Shown: positions 36,106 to 45,558, counted from the first letter of the stretch. The stretch: DNA of 48,017 nt from Rhodopirellula sp. SM50 (GCF_002289565.1 NZ_NTFY01000028.1:1-48017), one strand, 5' to 3'. Numbers and translations are program-made. Notes: a model not told the origin generated them from the letters alone.

Positions 36106-39100
36106 ATGTCGATTGATGCAAAACCATCGAGTGTTCGTAAACTGTATCTGCAGGCGGTTCGCATGGAAGAAGACTCAGCTCGAAAGGCTTTTTTAACCGA
36201 GGCCTGCGGCGACGACATCGAACTGCGGCAGCGTGTGGAAAAGCTACTCGATGCTCGCGCTGCCGACCGTGACAACGTGCTGCAGCGTGCAACGGCCGAT
36301 TCGATGTCCGGACGCAGCTCGTTCAGTTGGGACGGAGCCGACCTCGGCGAAACCAGCCAATCCCATCCTGAAGCCGTGGAAGATGATCAAACGCGACATG
36401 ATGCGATTCGCGGATTGATTGACGTTTCCACCCACCCAATGATCGGCAACTACCGGCTGCTCGAAGAACTCGGACATGGCGGGATGGGCACGGTCTACAT
36501 GGCCCAGCAAACCAAGCCGGTCAAACGGCAGGTCGCGCTGAAGGTCATCAAACCCGGCATGGACTCCAAGGAGGTGATCGCGCGGTTCGAAGCCGAGCGT
36601 CAGGCGCTGGCGATGATGGATCATCCCCATATCGCCCGGGTCCTCGACGGCGGAACCACCGACGAAGGGCGGCCCTATTTCGTCATGGAACTGGTCCGCG
36701 GTGTGCCGATCACGAAGTTTTGCAAACGCAAATCGCTGCCGCTTCGCCAGCGCCTGGAACTGTTTGTCGACATCTGCCATGCCGTCCAGCACGCGCACCA
36801 AAAAGGCATCATTCACCGCGACTTGAAGCCGAGCAACATCATGGTCACCCTGCATGACGGCAAGCCGGTGGTGAAGGTGATCGACTTTGGTGTCGCCAAA
36901 GCACTGCACCAGGAACTGACCGAGCGGACATTGTTCACGCAATTCGCACAAATGGTGGGGACACCGCTTTACATGGCTCCCGAACAGGCGGAGATGAGCG
37001 GACTGGGCGTGGATACCCGCAGCGATATCTATTCGCTCGGCGTCGTTCTTTACGAACTGCTGACCGGGACGACACCCTTCGATCGCGACACGATGTCCAA
37101 GTTGGGCATCAATGGGATCCGCAAGTTGATCCAGGAGCAGGAACCGCAGCGGCCGAGCGCCCGGATCAGCACGCTCAAAGCGGCGAACCGTTCCACGATC
37201 GAAGACCAGCGACAACTCGACACCGAAGACATCGCCAATCAACTCCATCGCGAAGTCGACTGGATCGTGATGAAGGCGCTGGAAAAAGATCGCGAGCGAC
37301 GATACGAAACCGCCAACGCCTTCGCCGCCGACATCCAGAGGTTCTTGAACGACGAACCCGTCGAAGCCTGCCCGCCATCGATGGCGTACCTGCTTCGAAA
37401 GCGTGTGCGCAAGTATCGCATCGCATTAACGACGGTGACGGCGGTCGCACTCGCTCTGGTCATCGGAAGCGGCCTGAGTCTTTGGCAAGCAAGGGTTGCA
37501 AACGCTGAACGCGCCAAGGCCAACACGCAGCAAGAACTCGCGAATGCAAGTTTTGATAAGTCACTTGAGGCTGTCGATTCACTGCTAGAGCGAGTCGCGT
37601 CTGAGAGCCTGGCGAGTACCCCTGAATTGACGCAGGTGCGGCGAAAACTCTACGACGATGCAATCCGGTTCTACGATGAGCTTGCCGGAATCCGGCCGGA
37701 TGATGTCCGAGTACCGGTGCGCAAGGCGTCCACGCAAACCCTTGCTGCTTCGCTATCCACCAGTCAGAGCGACTATGTCGCTGCGAAGGAGTATCTGCAC
37801 GGTGCCGAAGGAGCACTTCGCTCACTTCATACCACCCATCCTAAGGACCGCACCATTCGACGGCAGCTTGCGAGGTGCCTCGAGATAAAGGGTTTTATGC
37901 TGATGCAAACACGTTACGGCTCGGACGCCGTCGAAGCCAGACGCGAGGCATTCGGATTGGTTGACCCCGATTTAGAACCATTAGAGTATTGCTGGACGCT
38001 GGTTCCGCTTTGCCAGGTCCTGTTTTATACAGGCGAACGAGATGAATCGTTTTCGCTGCTTCGCGAGAACATGCCGATTATCGACACGCTTTACGATTCT
38101 GGTCATTCAGAATACGAGGTATGGCACCTGACCCAGCGCGCGTATATCACGCTTTGCGGTTTATATGTTGGCCGAGAAGAGTACGAGAAGGCACTTCAGG
38201 CCGGAAACACCTCGCTCGAGATCTCCAAACGAGCACTGTCCCAGAATTCTAATCATCCTCAAGCACTGAGTAGTTTGCTGAGGTCGCTTATTAGGTTGGG
38301 TGAAATTTACGAGCGTCTGAGTGAGTTCGAAACCGCGCTCGATAAATTCGAAGCGTCACTCACTTTATCCACGGAACACGTTCGGATGTATCCGACATTG
38401 AAAGAGGACTACTGGAGCGGTTTAGCAGCGAGTGGAATCGCAAGAATGTTGATCAAGCTTGGCAGGACGCAAGAGCTACAATCCCGTCTGCAAGAGATGC
38501 AGCCGCAAACGGGGATGGACCATTACGTTCGCAGTCAAATGTTTGAAGAACTCGGCGATGAAACAAAAATGGCTGAAAGTTTAAAACTCGCCATTGCGTT
38601 GGACGACACGCTCGTGTGGACACGGCGGCAACTCGCAGAGTTTTACTATCGGAATGCTGATTACGAACAGGCACTTAAGCATTTACCCGTCGCGGCGAAG
38701 AATTTTGGCCATCTTCGGAAGCGTCTTGCCCACGCACATTTTGAGGTCGGGCAATACGATCAAGCGATTGAGATTTTCAAGCGAACGATTGAGGAATCTC
38801 CCGAAGAAATATGGACTCTCGTGTGGATACCGCTCGATCGACTCGCAGCGTGTCACGATTCGAGATTTCGTCGTGCGTATCTCCGGCGGCATGATCAAAT
38901 GATCGAAGCACGCCCGCGAGACCCAGACGTCTATGCAGCCAGGGCCCTCACAAAACTGGCGTTTGGGCAAACCGACGCCGCACTTGAGGATGTACGTCAA
39001 TGCGTCCAGGTGTGGGAGCGATTCGGTGAACGATCCAGCGATGAAAAGCGGCCCACGGGTGTGTTGGCAGTCGCGTCCTCTCTGGTTTCGAGAGCAGGCG

Positions 39101-39753
39101 TGTTTTGTGCAGGCAAGGAACTCGACTCCGAAGCGGAAGAACTGTTCTCTCAAGGGATCGCCTTGGCGAAACGTCTCGACAAGGAATCGTTGGGGCGAGC
39201 CTATTCTCCATTCTATTATTGCGTGCTCACGAATGTAGCCTCCGACGACGTTGATACTGCCGCGGAAAGGGTCGCGGAGATGATCCGATTGCTCGGCGAA
39301 CGCAATCACCCCACCACACAGCACTTCATCGTGTGGTCAGCGTCCTTGGCTCCGGGCCTCGTCGACGACTATCAGGCACCGATCGCGTTGGCACGACGTG
39401 GCGTTGAAAATGATCCGGACAACCAGCAGTATCTAAACGGATTGGGGGCGATCTTGATGCGGGCTGGATACTACGACGAAGCGAAACAGCAGTTGCAGAA
39501 AGCTTTGCAAGCGGGAGATACTGACAACACGTCATCCAGCTACATCCACTATTTCCTGGCAATGACCGAGCATCATCTTGGCAATATCGAAGCCGCCCAG
39601 GAGCATCTGAACAAAGCGAACGAGTCGGCGGAGGAGGAGCTTGCGAATGATCCCGCTTGGAACCGAAGGTTGACGCTCAAGTTGTTGCGAAAGGAAGCAG
39701 AATCGCAAATCACGCCGGCCGAAAACGGCCCGAACGTCAAGTCAAATGAGTGA
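36106..39753 (+). CDS. Serine/threonine protein kinase with C-terminal TPR region
   Basis: A 1215-residue PknB-type membrane kinase. The kinase domain (about 113-400) has glycine loop LGHGGMGTVY, VALKVIKPG with the ATP Lys, catalytic HRDLKPSN at 238-245, DFG at 260-262 and GTPLYMAPEQ. All key residues are intact, so it should be active. One membrane helix (ALTTVTAVALALVIGSGLSLW, about 440-460) is followed by a coiled coil (ARVANAERAKANTQQELANA). A long helical TPR-type region follows to the end, probably periplasmic. The frame opens at a TTG (36028), but the ATG at 36106 is preferred. DNA for the TPR half looks less GC-rich than the kinase half. It is the expected partner of the sigma factor at 33629. 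Confidence 0.95.
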   Translation: MSIDAKPSSVRKLYLQAVRMEEDSARKAFLTEACGDDIELRQRVEKLLDARAADRDNVLQRATADSMSGRSSFSWDGADLGETSQSHPEAVEDDQTRHDAIRGLIDVSTHPMIGNYRLLEELGHGGMGTVYMAQQTKPVKRQVALKVIKPGMDSKEVIARFEAERQALAMMDHPHIARVLDGGTTDEGRPYFVMELVRGVPITKFCKRKSLPLRQRLELFVDICHAVQHAHQKGIIHRDLKPSNIMVTLHDGKPVVKVIDFGVAKALHQELTERTLFTQFAQMVGTPLYMAPEQAEMSGLGVDTRSDIYSLGVVLYELLTGTTPFDRDTMSKLGINGIRKLIQEQEPQRPSARISTLKAANRSTIEDQRQLDTEDIANQLHREVDWIVMKALEKDRERRYETANAFAADIQRFLNDEPVEACPPSMAYLLRKRVRKYRIALTTVTAVALALVIGSGLSLWQARVANAERAKANTQQELANASFDKSLEAVDSLLERVASESLASTPELTQVRRKLYDDAIRFYDELAGIRPDDVRVPVRKASTQTLAASLSTSQSDYVAAKEYLHGAEGALRSLHTTHPKDRTIRRQLARCLEIKGFMLMQTRYGSDAVEARREAFGLVDPDLEPLEYCWTLVPLCQVLFYTGERDESFSLLRENMPIIDTLYDSGHSEYEVWHLTQRAYITLCGLYVGREEYEKALQAGNTSLEISKRALSQNSNHPQALSSLLRSLIRLGEIYERLSEFETALDKFEASLTLSTEHVRMYPTLKEDYWSGLAASGIARMLIKLGRTQELQSRLQEMQPQTGMDHYVRSQMFEELGDETKMAESLKLAIALDDTLVWTRRQLAEFYYRNADYEQALKHLPVAAKNFGHLRKRLAHAHFEVGQYDQAIEIFKRTIEESPEEIWTLVWIPLDRLAACHDSRFRRAYLRRHDQMIEARPRDPDVYAARALTKLAFGQTDAALEDVRQCVQVWERFGERSSDEKRPTGVLAVASSLVSRAGVFCAGKELDSEAEELFSQGIALAKRLDKESLGRAYSPFYYCVLTNVASDDVDTAAERVAEMIRLLGERNHPTTQHFIVWSASLAPGLVDDYQAPIALARRGVENDPDNQQYLNGLGAILMRAGYYDEAKQQLQKALQAGDTDNTSSSYIHYFLAMTEHHLGNIEAAQEHLNKANESAEEELANDPAWNRRLTLKLLRKEAESQITPAENGPNVKSNE

Positions 39754-40027
39754 ATGACGGGTCAGCGTGGAGTCTGCTTCGATCGATGATTCGCGAGCTC
39801 GCGGTGCACGTCTCGACTCCTGCGAAACGAACGAACGCCGGATCTAAAGCCATTGCACGTTTGACATTCGGTAGTTGTTCGTGACAGCGGTTAGACCAGC
39901 CGCACGCAAGAAGCAACTTTCCCCCGGCGAGGCGGTGGCGGACAGCGATCTCGTGGTTGGGAGTTCCGAATCGGCGTGAAAGACCGACGCGACAATGGCC
40001 CAAACCCTTCTGGAAGACGAGTTCAGC

Positions 40028-40615
40028 TCAGCGGTCTAGCCCGAGTTTGTTCAACAACAGATTCAGGTAGCTGGAACGGACGGTCGTCACCAGCCCGAGA
40101 CGTTCTGCGAGTGCGTCGATCCGCTCGCCCGCTGACTTGACGGCGCCTGGCGAATTGTCCTGCAGCAGCAACTCGAGTTCGGCGAACAGCCCCACCTGAT
40201 CGACCTGGTCGATAGTCAAGGTGAAATCGGCATACTGCGGATCCGACTTTGGCCATGCATACGACCGCCGCTCTTTCCGCACCGTCGCGACCGGATCAAA
40301 CCCCAACGCCTGAAGCAGACGCGTCATTTGGCTGCCGTCGGCGTCACCGGGTGCCAGACACCATTCGATTTCTTCGCGAGCCTTCAACGCCGAGTCACCG
40401 ACGTCCATCTTCGGACCCTTGTAGGTCACCGAAGCGACCGAATCGATCAGTCGAATCCGAAACGCCTCCTTGGTTTTCACAAAGTCTCGCGACGGGTGAC
40501 GATAGTAGGTGTCGGCGTGACGTTCCACGTTGCCACCGACCGCCCCCATTTCGTCAAGACGTTTGACTAAGTCGGCCTTGTCGGCGAGTTCGTATTTCGT
40601 TTCGACTTCAAGCAT
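40028..40615 (-). CDS. CYTH-domain protein (class IV adenylate cyclase/thiamine triphosphatase-like)
   Basis: A 195-residue soluble CYTH/CyaB-type protein. The diagnostic ExExK motif is EVETK at residues 3-7. Downstream strands carry conserved basic and acidic residues: FRIRLI, VTYKGPK, REEIEW, KERRSY and LTIDQVDQVGLFAELEL. The tunnel fold hydrolyses or cyclises triphosphate substrates. Whether this one makes cAMP or cleaves thiamine triphosphate or polyphosphate cannot be told from sequence. It starts 11 bp after the HEAT-like protein gene on the same strand, so the two are likely co-transcribed. The 274 bp beyond it, to the convergent kinase gene, hold nothing I recognise. Confidence 0.93.
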   Translation of the reverse strand: MLEVETKYELADKADLVKRLDEMGAVGGNVERHADTYYRHPSRDFVKTKEAFRIRLIDSVASVTYKGPKMDVGDSALKAREEIEWCLAPGDADGSQMTRLLQALGFDPVATVRKERRSYAWPKSDPQYADFTLTIDQVDQVGLFAELELLLQDNSPGAVKSAGERIDALAERLGLVTTVRSSYLNLLLNKLGLDR

Positions 40616-40626
40616 GACGACGCCCG

Positions 40627-41661
40627 TTAACGCTCTAGACGGTTTTGGATTTGCTGGCGGATCTTTTCATCCGACTCGCGCGGCAAGTGCTGGTGCAACG
40701 CGGCGAGCGATGGCGGGTCGCCTCGCTTGGCAAGTTCGGTGACGGCCCCTTTCCGCACAAACGGACTGGGGCTCTGCAGTTGTGCGATCCAATACGACGT
40801 TGAATCAACGTCACCGGTCATGCGTTGTTTGGTTTGGTCGGCCAGTGTGGCGGCGGGTCGAAATCGCGGCTTGAGCAACCGGGCATCCGAGCCAACAGAA
40901 CCATCCTCACCAGCCGCTTGATTCAACACGACGTCGGACGGTTCGATCGGATCAAGCGTCGCGACGGTCCGGCGATAGAGTGTCGGCGTTGTCGAAGTCG
41001 GTGGCCAATCGGTCCAGCCGGCTGCCTCAAGATCGACCTGATCAATCGGCAACGGTTGGTCTTTGTCGACAATCGAATCAAGCGGAGGATCGCCAGAAGT
41101 GGTCGTCTCAGTCGCAATCACCTGCATCAGCCGGCGATAGGTCGCATCGTTCTCCGCGCAGCCCGAATCGAGCAAGTCGCGTGCGGCCAGGCGAGCCAAT
41201 TCTTGAACACGGCCCCAACGTGGATCCTGGGCGTCGGAGATCGTGCCGGAGACGGCCGCGAGCTGATCGGCAAAAATGAAACGCCGCTCGGCCAATTGCT
41301 CAGACGGCAACGTCATCCATTGCCGACTCAGGTCGGCGATCAACTCGGCGGACCGCGCCGAGACCTCTGGTTTTTCGTCCGCGATCGCGGCCACGATCCC
41401 GGGGATCCCATCGATCCCGGATGCTTGCAATCGCTCAAGCTGGGCCAGCTTTTCCGCCGTTGTGAGCTGCGAAAAACCGCTCACGATTTCAGCCAAACGG
41501 GCGCGCTGAAGGTAGACCTGCGCTGCGCTCACGATGCCAAACAGGACAAATGCAAACGTCAAGTATTTTGCGGTCGATGCGAAGTGGCGTCGCGATTGGT
41601 TGCGAGATTCCGCAAAAGCCGAAAAAGGATTGGGCGTGCGTTCCAGTTCGTAATCATCCAT
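40627..41661 (-). CDS. Membrane-anchored HEAT-like protein, unknown function
   Basis: A 344-residue protein with one N-terminal membrane helix (YLTFAFVLFGIVSAAQVYL, about 34-52) and a large soluble part. Helical repeats resembling HEAT units are seen near 75-120 (GIPGIVAAIADEKPEVSARSAELIADLSRQW) and at the C-terminus (YWIAQLQSPSPFVRKGAVTELAKRGDPPSLAAL). A Pro/Thr-rich linker lies between. No catalytic motif. It is the first gene of a likely two-gene unit with the CYTH protein. A HEAT scaffold would suggest protein binding at the membrane. Confidence 0.8.
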   Translation of the reverse strand: MDDYELERTPNPFSAFAESRNQSRRHFASTAKYLTFAFVLFGIVSAAQVYLQRARLAEIVSGFSQLTTAEKLAQLERLQASGIDGIPGIVAAIADEKPEVSARSAELIADLSRQWMTLPSEQLAERRFIFADQLAAVSGTISDAQDPRWGRVQELARLAARDLLDSGCAENDATYRRLMQVIATETTTSGDPPLDSIVDKDQPLPIDQVDLEAAGWTDWPPTSTTPTLYRRTVATLDPIEPSDVVLNQAAGEDGSVGSDARLLKPRFRPAATLADQTKQRMTGDVDSTSYWIAQLQSPSPFVRKGAVTELAKRGDPPSLAALHQHLPRESDEKIRQQIQNRLER

Positions 41662-41788
41662 GATCGTACGCCTGAGGATGGGGGATGGATCGGGAGGCGG
41701 CGATCATCCTCGACAAGGCCCAGGGACCGCAAGATCAGCTTGCCGGGCGAGAGGCCGGTGTTGCGTTTACATCCGGTGGGTCCAGAAA

Positions 41789-41856
41789 TTGATTGGTCAA
41801 AAAATCGATTGGTCAAAAAATGGGGTGGTCAAAAAATGGGGTGCTTGAAAACTGGG
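41789..41856. repeat. 16-bp imperfect tandem repeat related to the 26565 array
   Basis: The unit GGTCAAAAAATGGGGT is repeated three to four times with small changes: GATTGGTCAAAAAATC, GATTGGTCAAAAAATG, GGGTGGTCAAAAAATG and GGGTGCTTGAAAACTG. It shares the pattern GGnCAAAA..ATGGGG with the minus-strand reading of the array at 26565-26631. It lies between two minus-strand genes, 26 bp past the stop of the LolA/redoxin-like lipoprotein gene. Confidence 0.85.
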
Positions 41857-41881
41857 CTCTCAAAGAATGACTCGGGGGTGG

Positions 41882-43366
41882 CTACGGAATTTGTAGCTCA
41901 TCCAGTTTTTCTTGATAGGCGTCTCGATCGGCTTCCCACTGTTGGTGAATGGCTCGGGCCACATCGACTCCGGCGATCCGGTCTCGGGCGATCGCCGAGA
42001 GCGCGACGATGTCGGCCGGCGAAAACGGATCGCCGACCCAAATCACCGTGCCTCGGGAATCGACCAGCATCGCCCGCCCCGGTTCCAGATCCAGGTTGCG
42101 AGTCCCGTTGTCGCTGCGTTGAGCCAAGACGACCCAAAACCCGTTCGCCAGTCCCGCGTCGGTGAACAACCGCCCGGTCGAATCGCTGACCACCGCGACC
42201 GGACTGACTTGGTCGCGGATCGATTCGGGCGACTGACGCAGCCATACCGACAGCATCTCCGCGGCTTGCATGTTTTTGGCATCGGCACCATCGATCGATT
42301 GGGCCAAACCGGCGTACCAAAGCGTCAACGGTCGACCGACGCCCCGTTCGGTCACCTTCACCCGCCCGGTCCGGTCGACGACCTGAAACGCGGCAACCTG
42401 ACGCCCCAACCGACGATCAGGCGGCGGCGGGGGAAGCGGGACCAGCGACCGAAGGTAGCGGGGACGACGCGGCAAATCCGACTCGGGCATCTCCTCCATC
42501 CGATACGGTGACTCAGGCGGCTGGAAACTGGCCCCGCTCAACACCAATTCCAGCGAGTGCACCTGCCAGCCTTCCAGCTCGATTCGCTTGCCCGCCATCG
42601 CCACGGGAAGCTCGACGCAATGAATCAGCGACCGTTGGGGATCGATCCAAAAACGATAAACATCATCGCCGGCGACCGTTTCCACGATGACGCACTGAAC
42701 GTTCTCTCGCCGCGCCATTCCTTCGTAGCGGATCGACCGTTGTTCCGACTCCCCGGCATCTTGGCCGGTACCCTCCTGACCGGCAGATTCACCGTCACGC
42801 GTGCTGCGGCCGAACAGCTTGCCCATCGGGTTGGGATCAAGCAACCATTCCAGCTGCGGCGGGGGGCCGCCGAGCCCGGAGACCATCCGAGCGGTCAAAA
42901 CCGGGTCGCGGAGCAATTTCTCCAGGGCAGGGCGGTTGGCGGACGGCCCGTCGGCAGCCGCCCTGGCAAGAAGGACCTGCCCGTCATGGAAATCGGTTTG
43001 CTCGTCGGCGATCCAGCCGATCATTCGTTCGGGATCGGACCAGACCCGGGCATCGTAGGCGGCGATCCAGATCGTCGGTCCGTCCATCACCACGTGCATC
43101 GGAGCGGTGCGACGGACCAGTTGTCCGTCTTTTTCCACCCGAAGTCGCACTTCGCCGCGATCACGATAGGATCGAGTGTTTTGATATCGCGTCAGGACAC
43201 GCTTCAGATAATCTGCGGCCGGAATCTCGGGCAGCGAAAGACTCATCTCCTCGGCCGCCGAATCCGCCACCGACGAGGGGGCATGTTCCTTGCCACCACA
43301 GCCGGAAAGTGCCACGAACGCCGCGATCGCGAGGAATTTCGGGAGCGATCGAACAGAGGACTTCAT
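41882..43366 (-). CDS. Lipoprotein with LolA-like and cysteine-free redoxin-like domains
   Basis: A 494-residue lipoprotein. The signal SLPKFLAIAAFVALSGC ends in lipobox LSGC with Cys23 as lipidation site. Residues about 50-290 resemble a LolA/LolB-type or DUF2092 beta-barrel half (YLKRVLTRYQNTRSYRDRGEVRLRV, VYRFWIDPQRSLIHCVELP). Residues about 330-494 look like a thioredoxin/AhpC-TSA fold (AAFQVVDRTGRVKVTERGVGRPLTLWYAG, MLVDSRGTVIWVGDPFSPADI). The usual WCxxC is replaced by WYAGL, so redox catalysis is not expected. The frame runs upstream to 43672 but the ATG at 43366 gives the signal peptide. This fusion occurs in planctomycete exported proteins of unknown role. Confidence 0.8.
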   Translation of the reverse strand: MKSSVRSLPKFLAIAAFVALSGCGGKEHAPSSVADSAAEEMSLSLPEIPAADYLKRVLTRYQNTRSYRDRGEVRLRVEKDGQLVRRTAPMHVVMDGPTIWIAAYDARVWSDPERMIGWIADEQTDFHDGQVLLARAAADGPSANRPALEKLLRDPVLTARMVSGLGGPPPQLEWLLDPNPMGKLFGRSTRDGESAGQEGTGQDAGESEQRSIRYEGMARRENVQCVIVETVAGDDVYRFWIDPQRSLIHCVELPVAMAGKRIELEGWQVHSLELVLSGASFQPPESPYRMEEMPESDLPRRPRYLRSLVPLPPPPPDRRLGRQVAAFQVVDRTGRVKVTERGVGRPLTLWYAGLAQSIDGADAKNMQAAEMLSVWLRQSPESIRDQVSPVAVVSDSTGRLFTDAGLANGFWVVLAQRSDNGTRNLDLEPGRAMLVDSRGTVIWVGDPFSPADIVALSAIARDRIAGVDVARAIHQQWEADRDAYQEKLDELQIP

Positions 43367-43756
43367 CGTTTTCTGGGGTTGGCGGGCTAAGATTTCCGTT
43401 GCGATGGAGGGGGCCGTGTGCGAGTTCCGCAGTGGACGGCACCAAACCGTGTCTGATAACGACTCCCATACAACATTGCGTGGCCGGACGCGAGGCGGTT
43501 GCGTTTTTTGCCCGAAAGCGTGATAACCGCGCTGGAGGCGCATCCGGATTTGAGCTTGCCCTGAGCGGCCTGTTGATTGAATCGCTGTTTCGAGACCGGC
43601 ACCATCATGCCAGACGCAAACGCGTCGGCGAGAGACGTCGCGAGGCCCTTTGCTCACGCCTGCGGGCTTCAATCAACAGGATGACGTCAGCTGCGCGGAT
43701 GATATCGCGCGACCGCTTTGCCCACACAACCTTTCACCGACATTTTGGAACGTCGC
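43367..43756. repeat. Divergent intergenic region with inverted repeat
   Basis: 390 bp between divergent genes, with no supported gene. An exact inverted pair, CCTGTTGATTGAA (43569-43581) and TTCAATCAACAGG (43668-43680), is separated by 86 bp. The word CCTGTTGATTGA recurs at 47126, next to another hairpin. Promoters for both flanking genes should lie here, but I cannot point to boxes. Confidence 0.55.
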
Positions 43757-45001
43757 ATGCCCGACAACCAAACCGAACCCTCTGGCGCTTTCGAAGCCGC
43801 ATCGGCCGATGGAGGCGTCCATTTCGTGACGAAAAAGACCGGACTGAACTCCGCTGAGATCTGGGAATACGACGCGGCGACGAACCGGACCAGCCGTGAT
43901 GTGGTCGCCGACACGCTGCGGGCCCTCACGGCACCCGACGATTTCCCACCGATCGAAGCCGCGATTGTTGCCGGGGACCGCGTCGCACTGGCGGTCGATC
44001 CCAATGTCCCGGACGTCGACGCCGTGATCGAAGGTGTCTTACGGATGCTTCGCAGCACTCCGGCCGAGCACATCGAAATCGTCGTGTGGGACGAAGCGAC
44101 CGATCAGACCCTCCAGCGGATCCGCGCCGCCGCGGGTGAGCACACGGTCATCCCGCATCAAAGCGACATTCGCGAATCGCTGTGTTATCTGGCGGCCGAT
44201 GTCGACGCGGAACCGATCTATCTCAATCGGGCATTGGTGGACGCCGACTTCGTCTTGCCGATCGTCGCGATCCGCCCCTTCAACCTCAGCCAGCGACGCG
44301 ATTTGACCGGCGTGTTTCCTTCGCTCAGCGATTCAGCCACGCGGACCCGGTTTGCCGACAAGATTTCCTCCGGCGTCGCTTCGTCCCCGGCGATGAAGTC
44401 GGGAAACACGATCGCCGAAGAAGTGCCTTGGTTGCTGGGCGTGCAGTTGATTCTGGGCGTGACGGCCAATTCCAATGGAGCCGCCGGAGAAATCCACGCG
44501 GGAACCTTGGAGGCGCTCGCCAAGCGAATCACCCCCACGCTACGTCGCCCCGATCCGGTTCCGCCGGCGGCGGAGTTGGTCGTCGCGGCGTTGGACGGAG
44601 ATGCCCAGCAACAGACCTGGGAGAACGTGGCCCGGGCCGCCGACGCCGCGTTGGCCTACGCGTTGCCCGACGCGACGATCGTGATCTGGTCGTCGTTGGA
44701 TCAGCCGCCCGAAGGAGCGTTGCTGGCGATCGACCATGACGACGAAGATCCACCGGAGACGACGCAACACGGCGATGACTCGGAAACCTTGCCGCCCCGC
44801 GATCGGTTTTCCGAACTGGCCCGCACGCTCAAACGGGTGGCGGAAAAACACCGCCTGATGTTGCACAGCAACCTTCCCCGCGAAGTCGTCGAACCACTCG
44901 GGCTCGGCGTCATCGAATCGCCACACGAACTGGCCAATCTGAGCCGACATTTTCAAAGCTGTGGCGTGCTCCGCGCCGCCAGCTTTGCCGGCGGCCACTA
45001 A
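43757..45001 (+). CDS. LarA-like (DUF2088) domain protein
   Basis: A 414-residue soluble protein. The pattern VALAVDPNVPDVDAVIEGVLRMLRSTPAEHIEIVV, then LNRALVDADFVLPI, resembles the N-terminal half of lactate racemase LarA/DUF2088 proteins. In LarA a GTH(R) motif and conserved His/Lys bind the nickel-pincer cofactor. Here the equivalent of GTH reads WDEATD, and the GFSGG-like His region is replaced by RPFNLSQRRDLTG, so racemase activity is doubtful. No larB, larC or larE is nearby. The start is the ATG at 43757; the frame opens with a TTG at 43718. It may lead the operon with the Nudix-mqnB-mqnD genes (29-bp gap). Confidence 0.7.
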   Translation: MPDNQTEPSGAFEAASADGGVHFVTKKTGLNSAEIWEYDAATNRTSRDVVADTLRALTAPDDFPPIEAAIVAGDRVALAVDPNVPDVDAVIEGVLRMLRSTPAEHIEIVVWDEATDQTLQRIRAAAGEHTVIPHQSDIRESLCYLAADVDAEPIYLNRALVDADFVLPIVAIRPFNLSQRRDLTGVFPSLSDSATRTRFADKISSGVASSPAMKSGNTIAEEVPWLLGVQLILGVTANSNGAAGEIHAGTLEALAKRITPTLRRPDPVPPAAELVVAALDGDAQQQTWENVARAADAALAYALPDATIVIWSSLDQPPEGALLAIDHDDEDPPETTQHGDDSETLPPRDRFSELARTLKRVAEKHRLMLHSNLPREVVEPLGLGVIESPHELANLSRHFQSCGVLRAASFAGGH

Positions 45002-45030
45002 ATCTCGAATCCAACGACAAGGTTTCTTTG

Positions 45031-45558
45031 ATGTCGATCCCGATGGAACAGGCGTACTTGCATTGCCCGCGTTGTGGCAGCAAGCAGAATGATGTCGGTC
45101 AGATTCCGTTTCGCTGCGACCACTGCCAATTCGCCGTGTTCTTCGGTCCGGTCGCCGCCGTCGGCGGCTTGATCGTTGATTCCGCCAACAAGTTGCTGCT
45201 GGTGCGGCGGGCACGAAATCCGGGCAAAGGCCAATGGGGACTTCCCGGCGGTTTTGTCGATCGCGGGGAAACCGCCGAAGAAGCGCTCGAGCGGGAAGTT
45301 TACGAAGAGACCCAATTGCGGTTAAAGACACGCGAGTTGCTGGTCACGCGCCCCAACCAATACAACTATCAAGGCGTCGTGACCGAAGTCATCGATCTGT
45401 TTTATGTCTGCCGGGCCGTCGATCCGAGCCACGTGGAATTGGAACCGGCCGAACTGGACGACTATGCCTGGGTTCATCCGACCGCCGATTACCTGGACAA
45501 CATGGCGTTTCCGTCCAATCGTTACGCCATCGAATTGTGGATGAGTGAACTCCCTTGA
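45031..45558 (+). CDS. Nudix hydrolase with N-terminal zinc ribbon
   Basis: A 175-residue protein. Two Cys pairs (CPRCG near 12-16 and CDHC near 28-31) form a zinc ribbon like that of NADH pyrophosphatases. The Nudix box GGFVDRGETAEEALEREVYEET follows, matching GX5EX7REUXEE, so Mg-dependent hydrolysis of a nucleoside-diphosphate-linked compound is expected. Substrate unknown. An AAGG lies about 8 bp before the ATG at 45031; a TTG precedes it by one codon. Its stop overlaps the TTG start of mqnB (TTGA), showing translational coupling. Confidence 0.93.
   Translation: MSIPMEQAYLHCPRCGSKQNDVGQIPFRCDHCQFAVFFGPVAAVGGLIVDSANKLLLVRRARNPGKGQWGLPGGFVDRGETAEEALEREVYEETQLRLKTRELLVTRPNQYNYQGVVTEVIDLFYVCRAVDPSHVELEPAELDDYAWVHPTADYLDNMAFPSNRYAIELWMSELP

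Noticed and set aside
40825..42165. Open frame of 446 codons on the + strand
   Set aside because: It runs antisense through two minus-strand genes and a tandem repeat, and has low-complexity basic composition.
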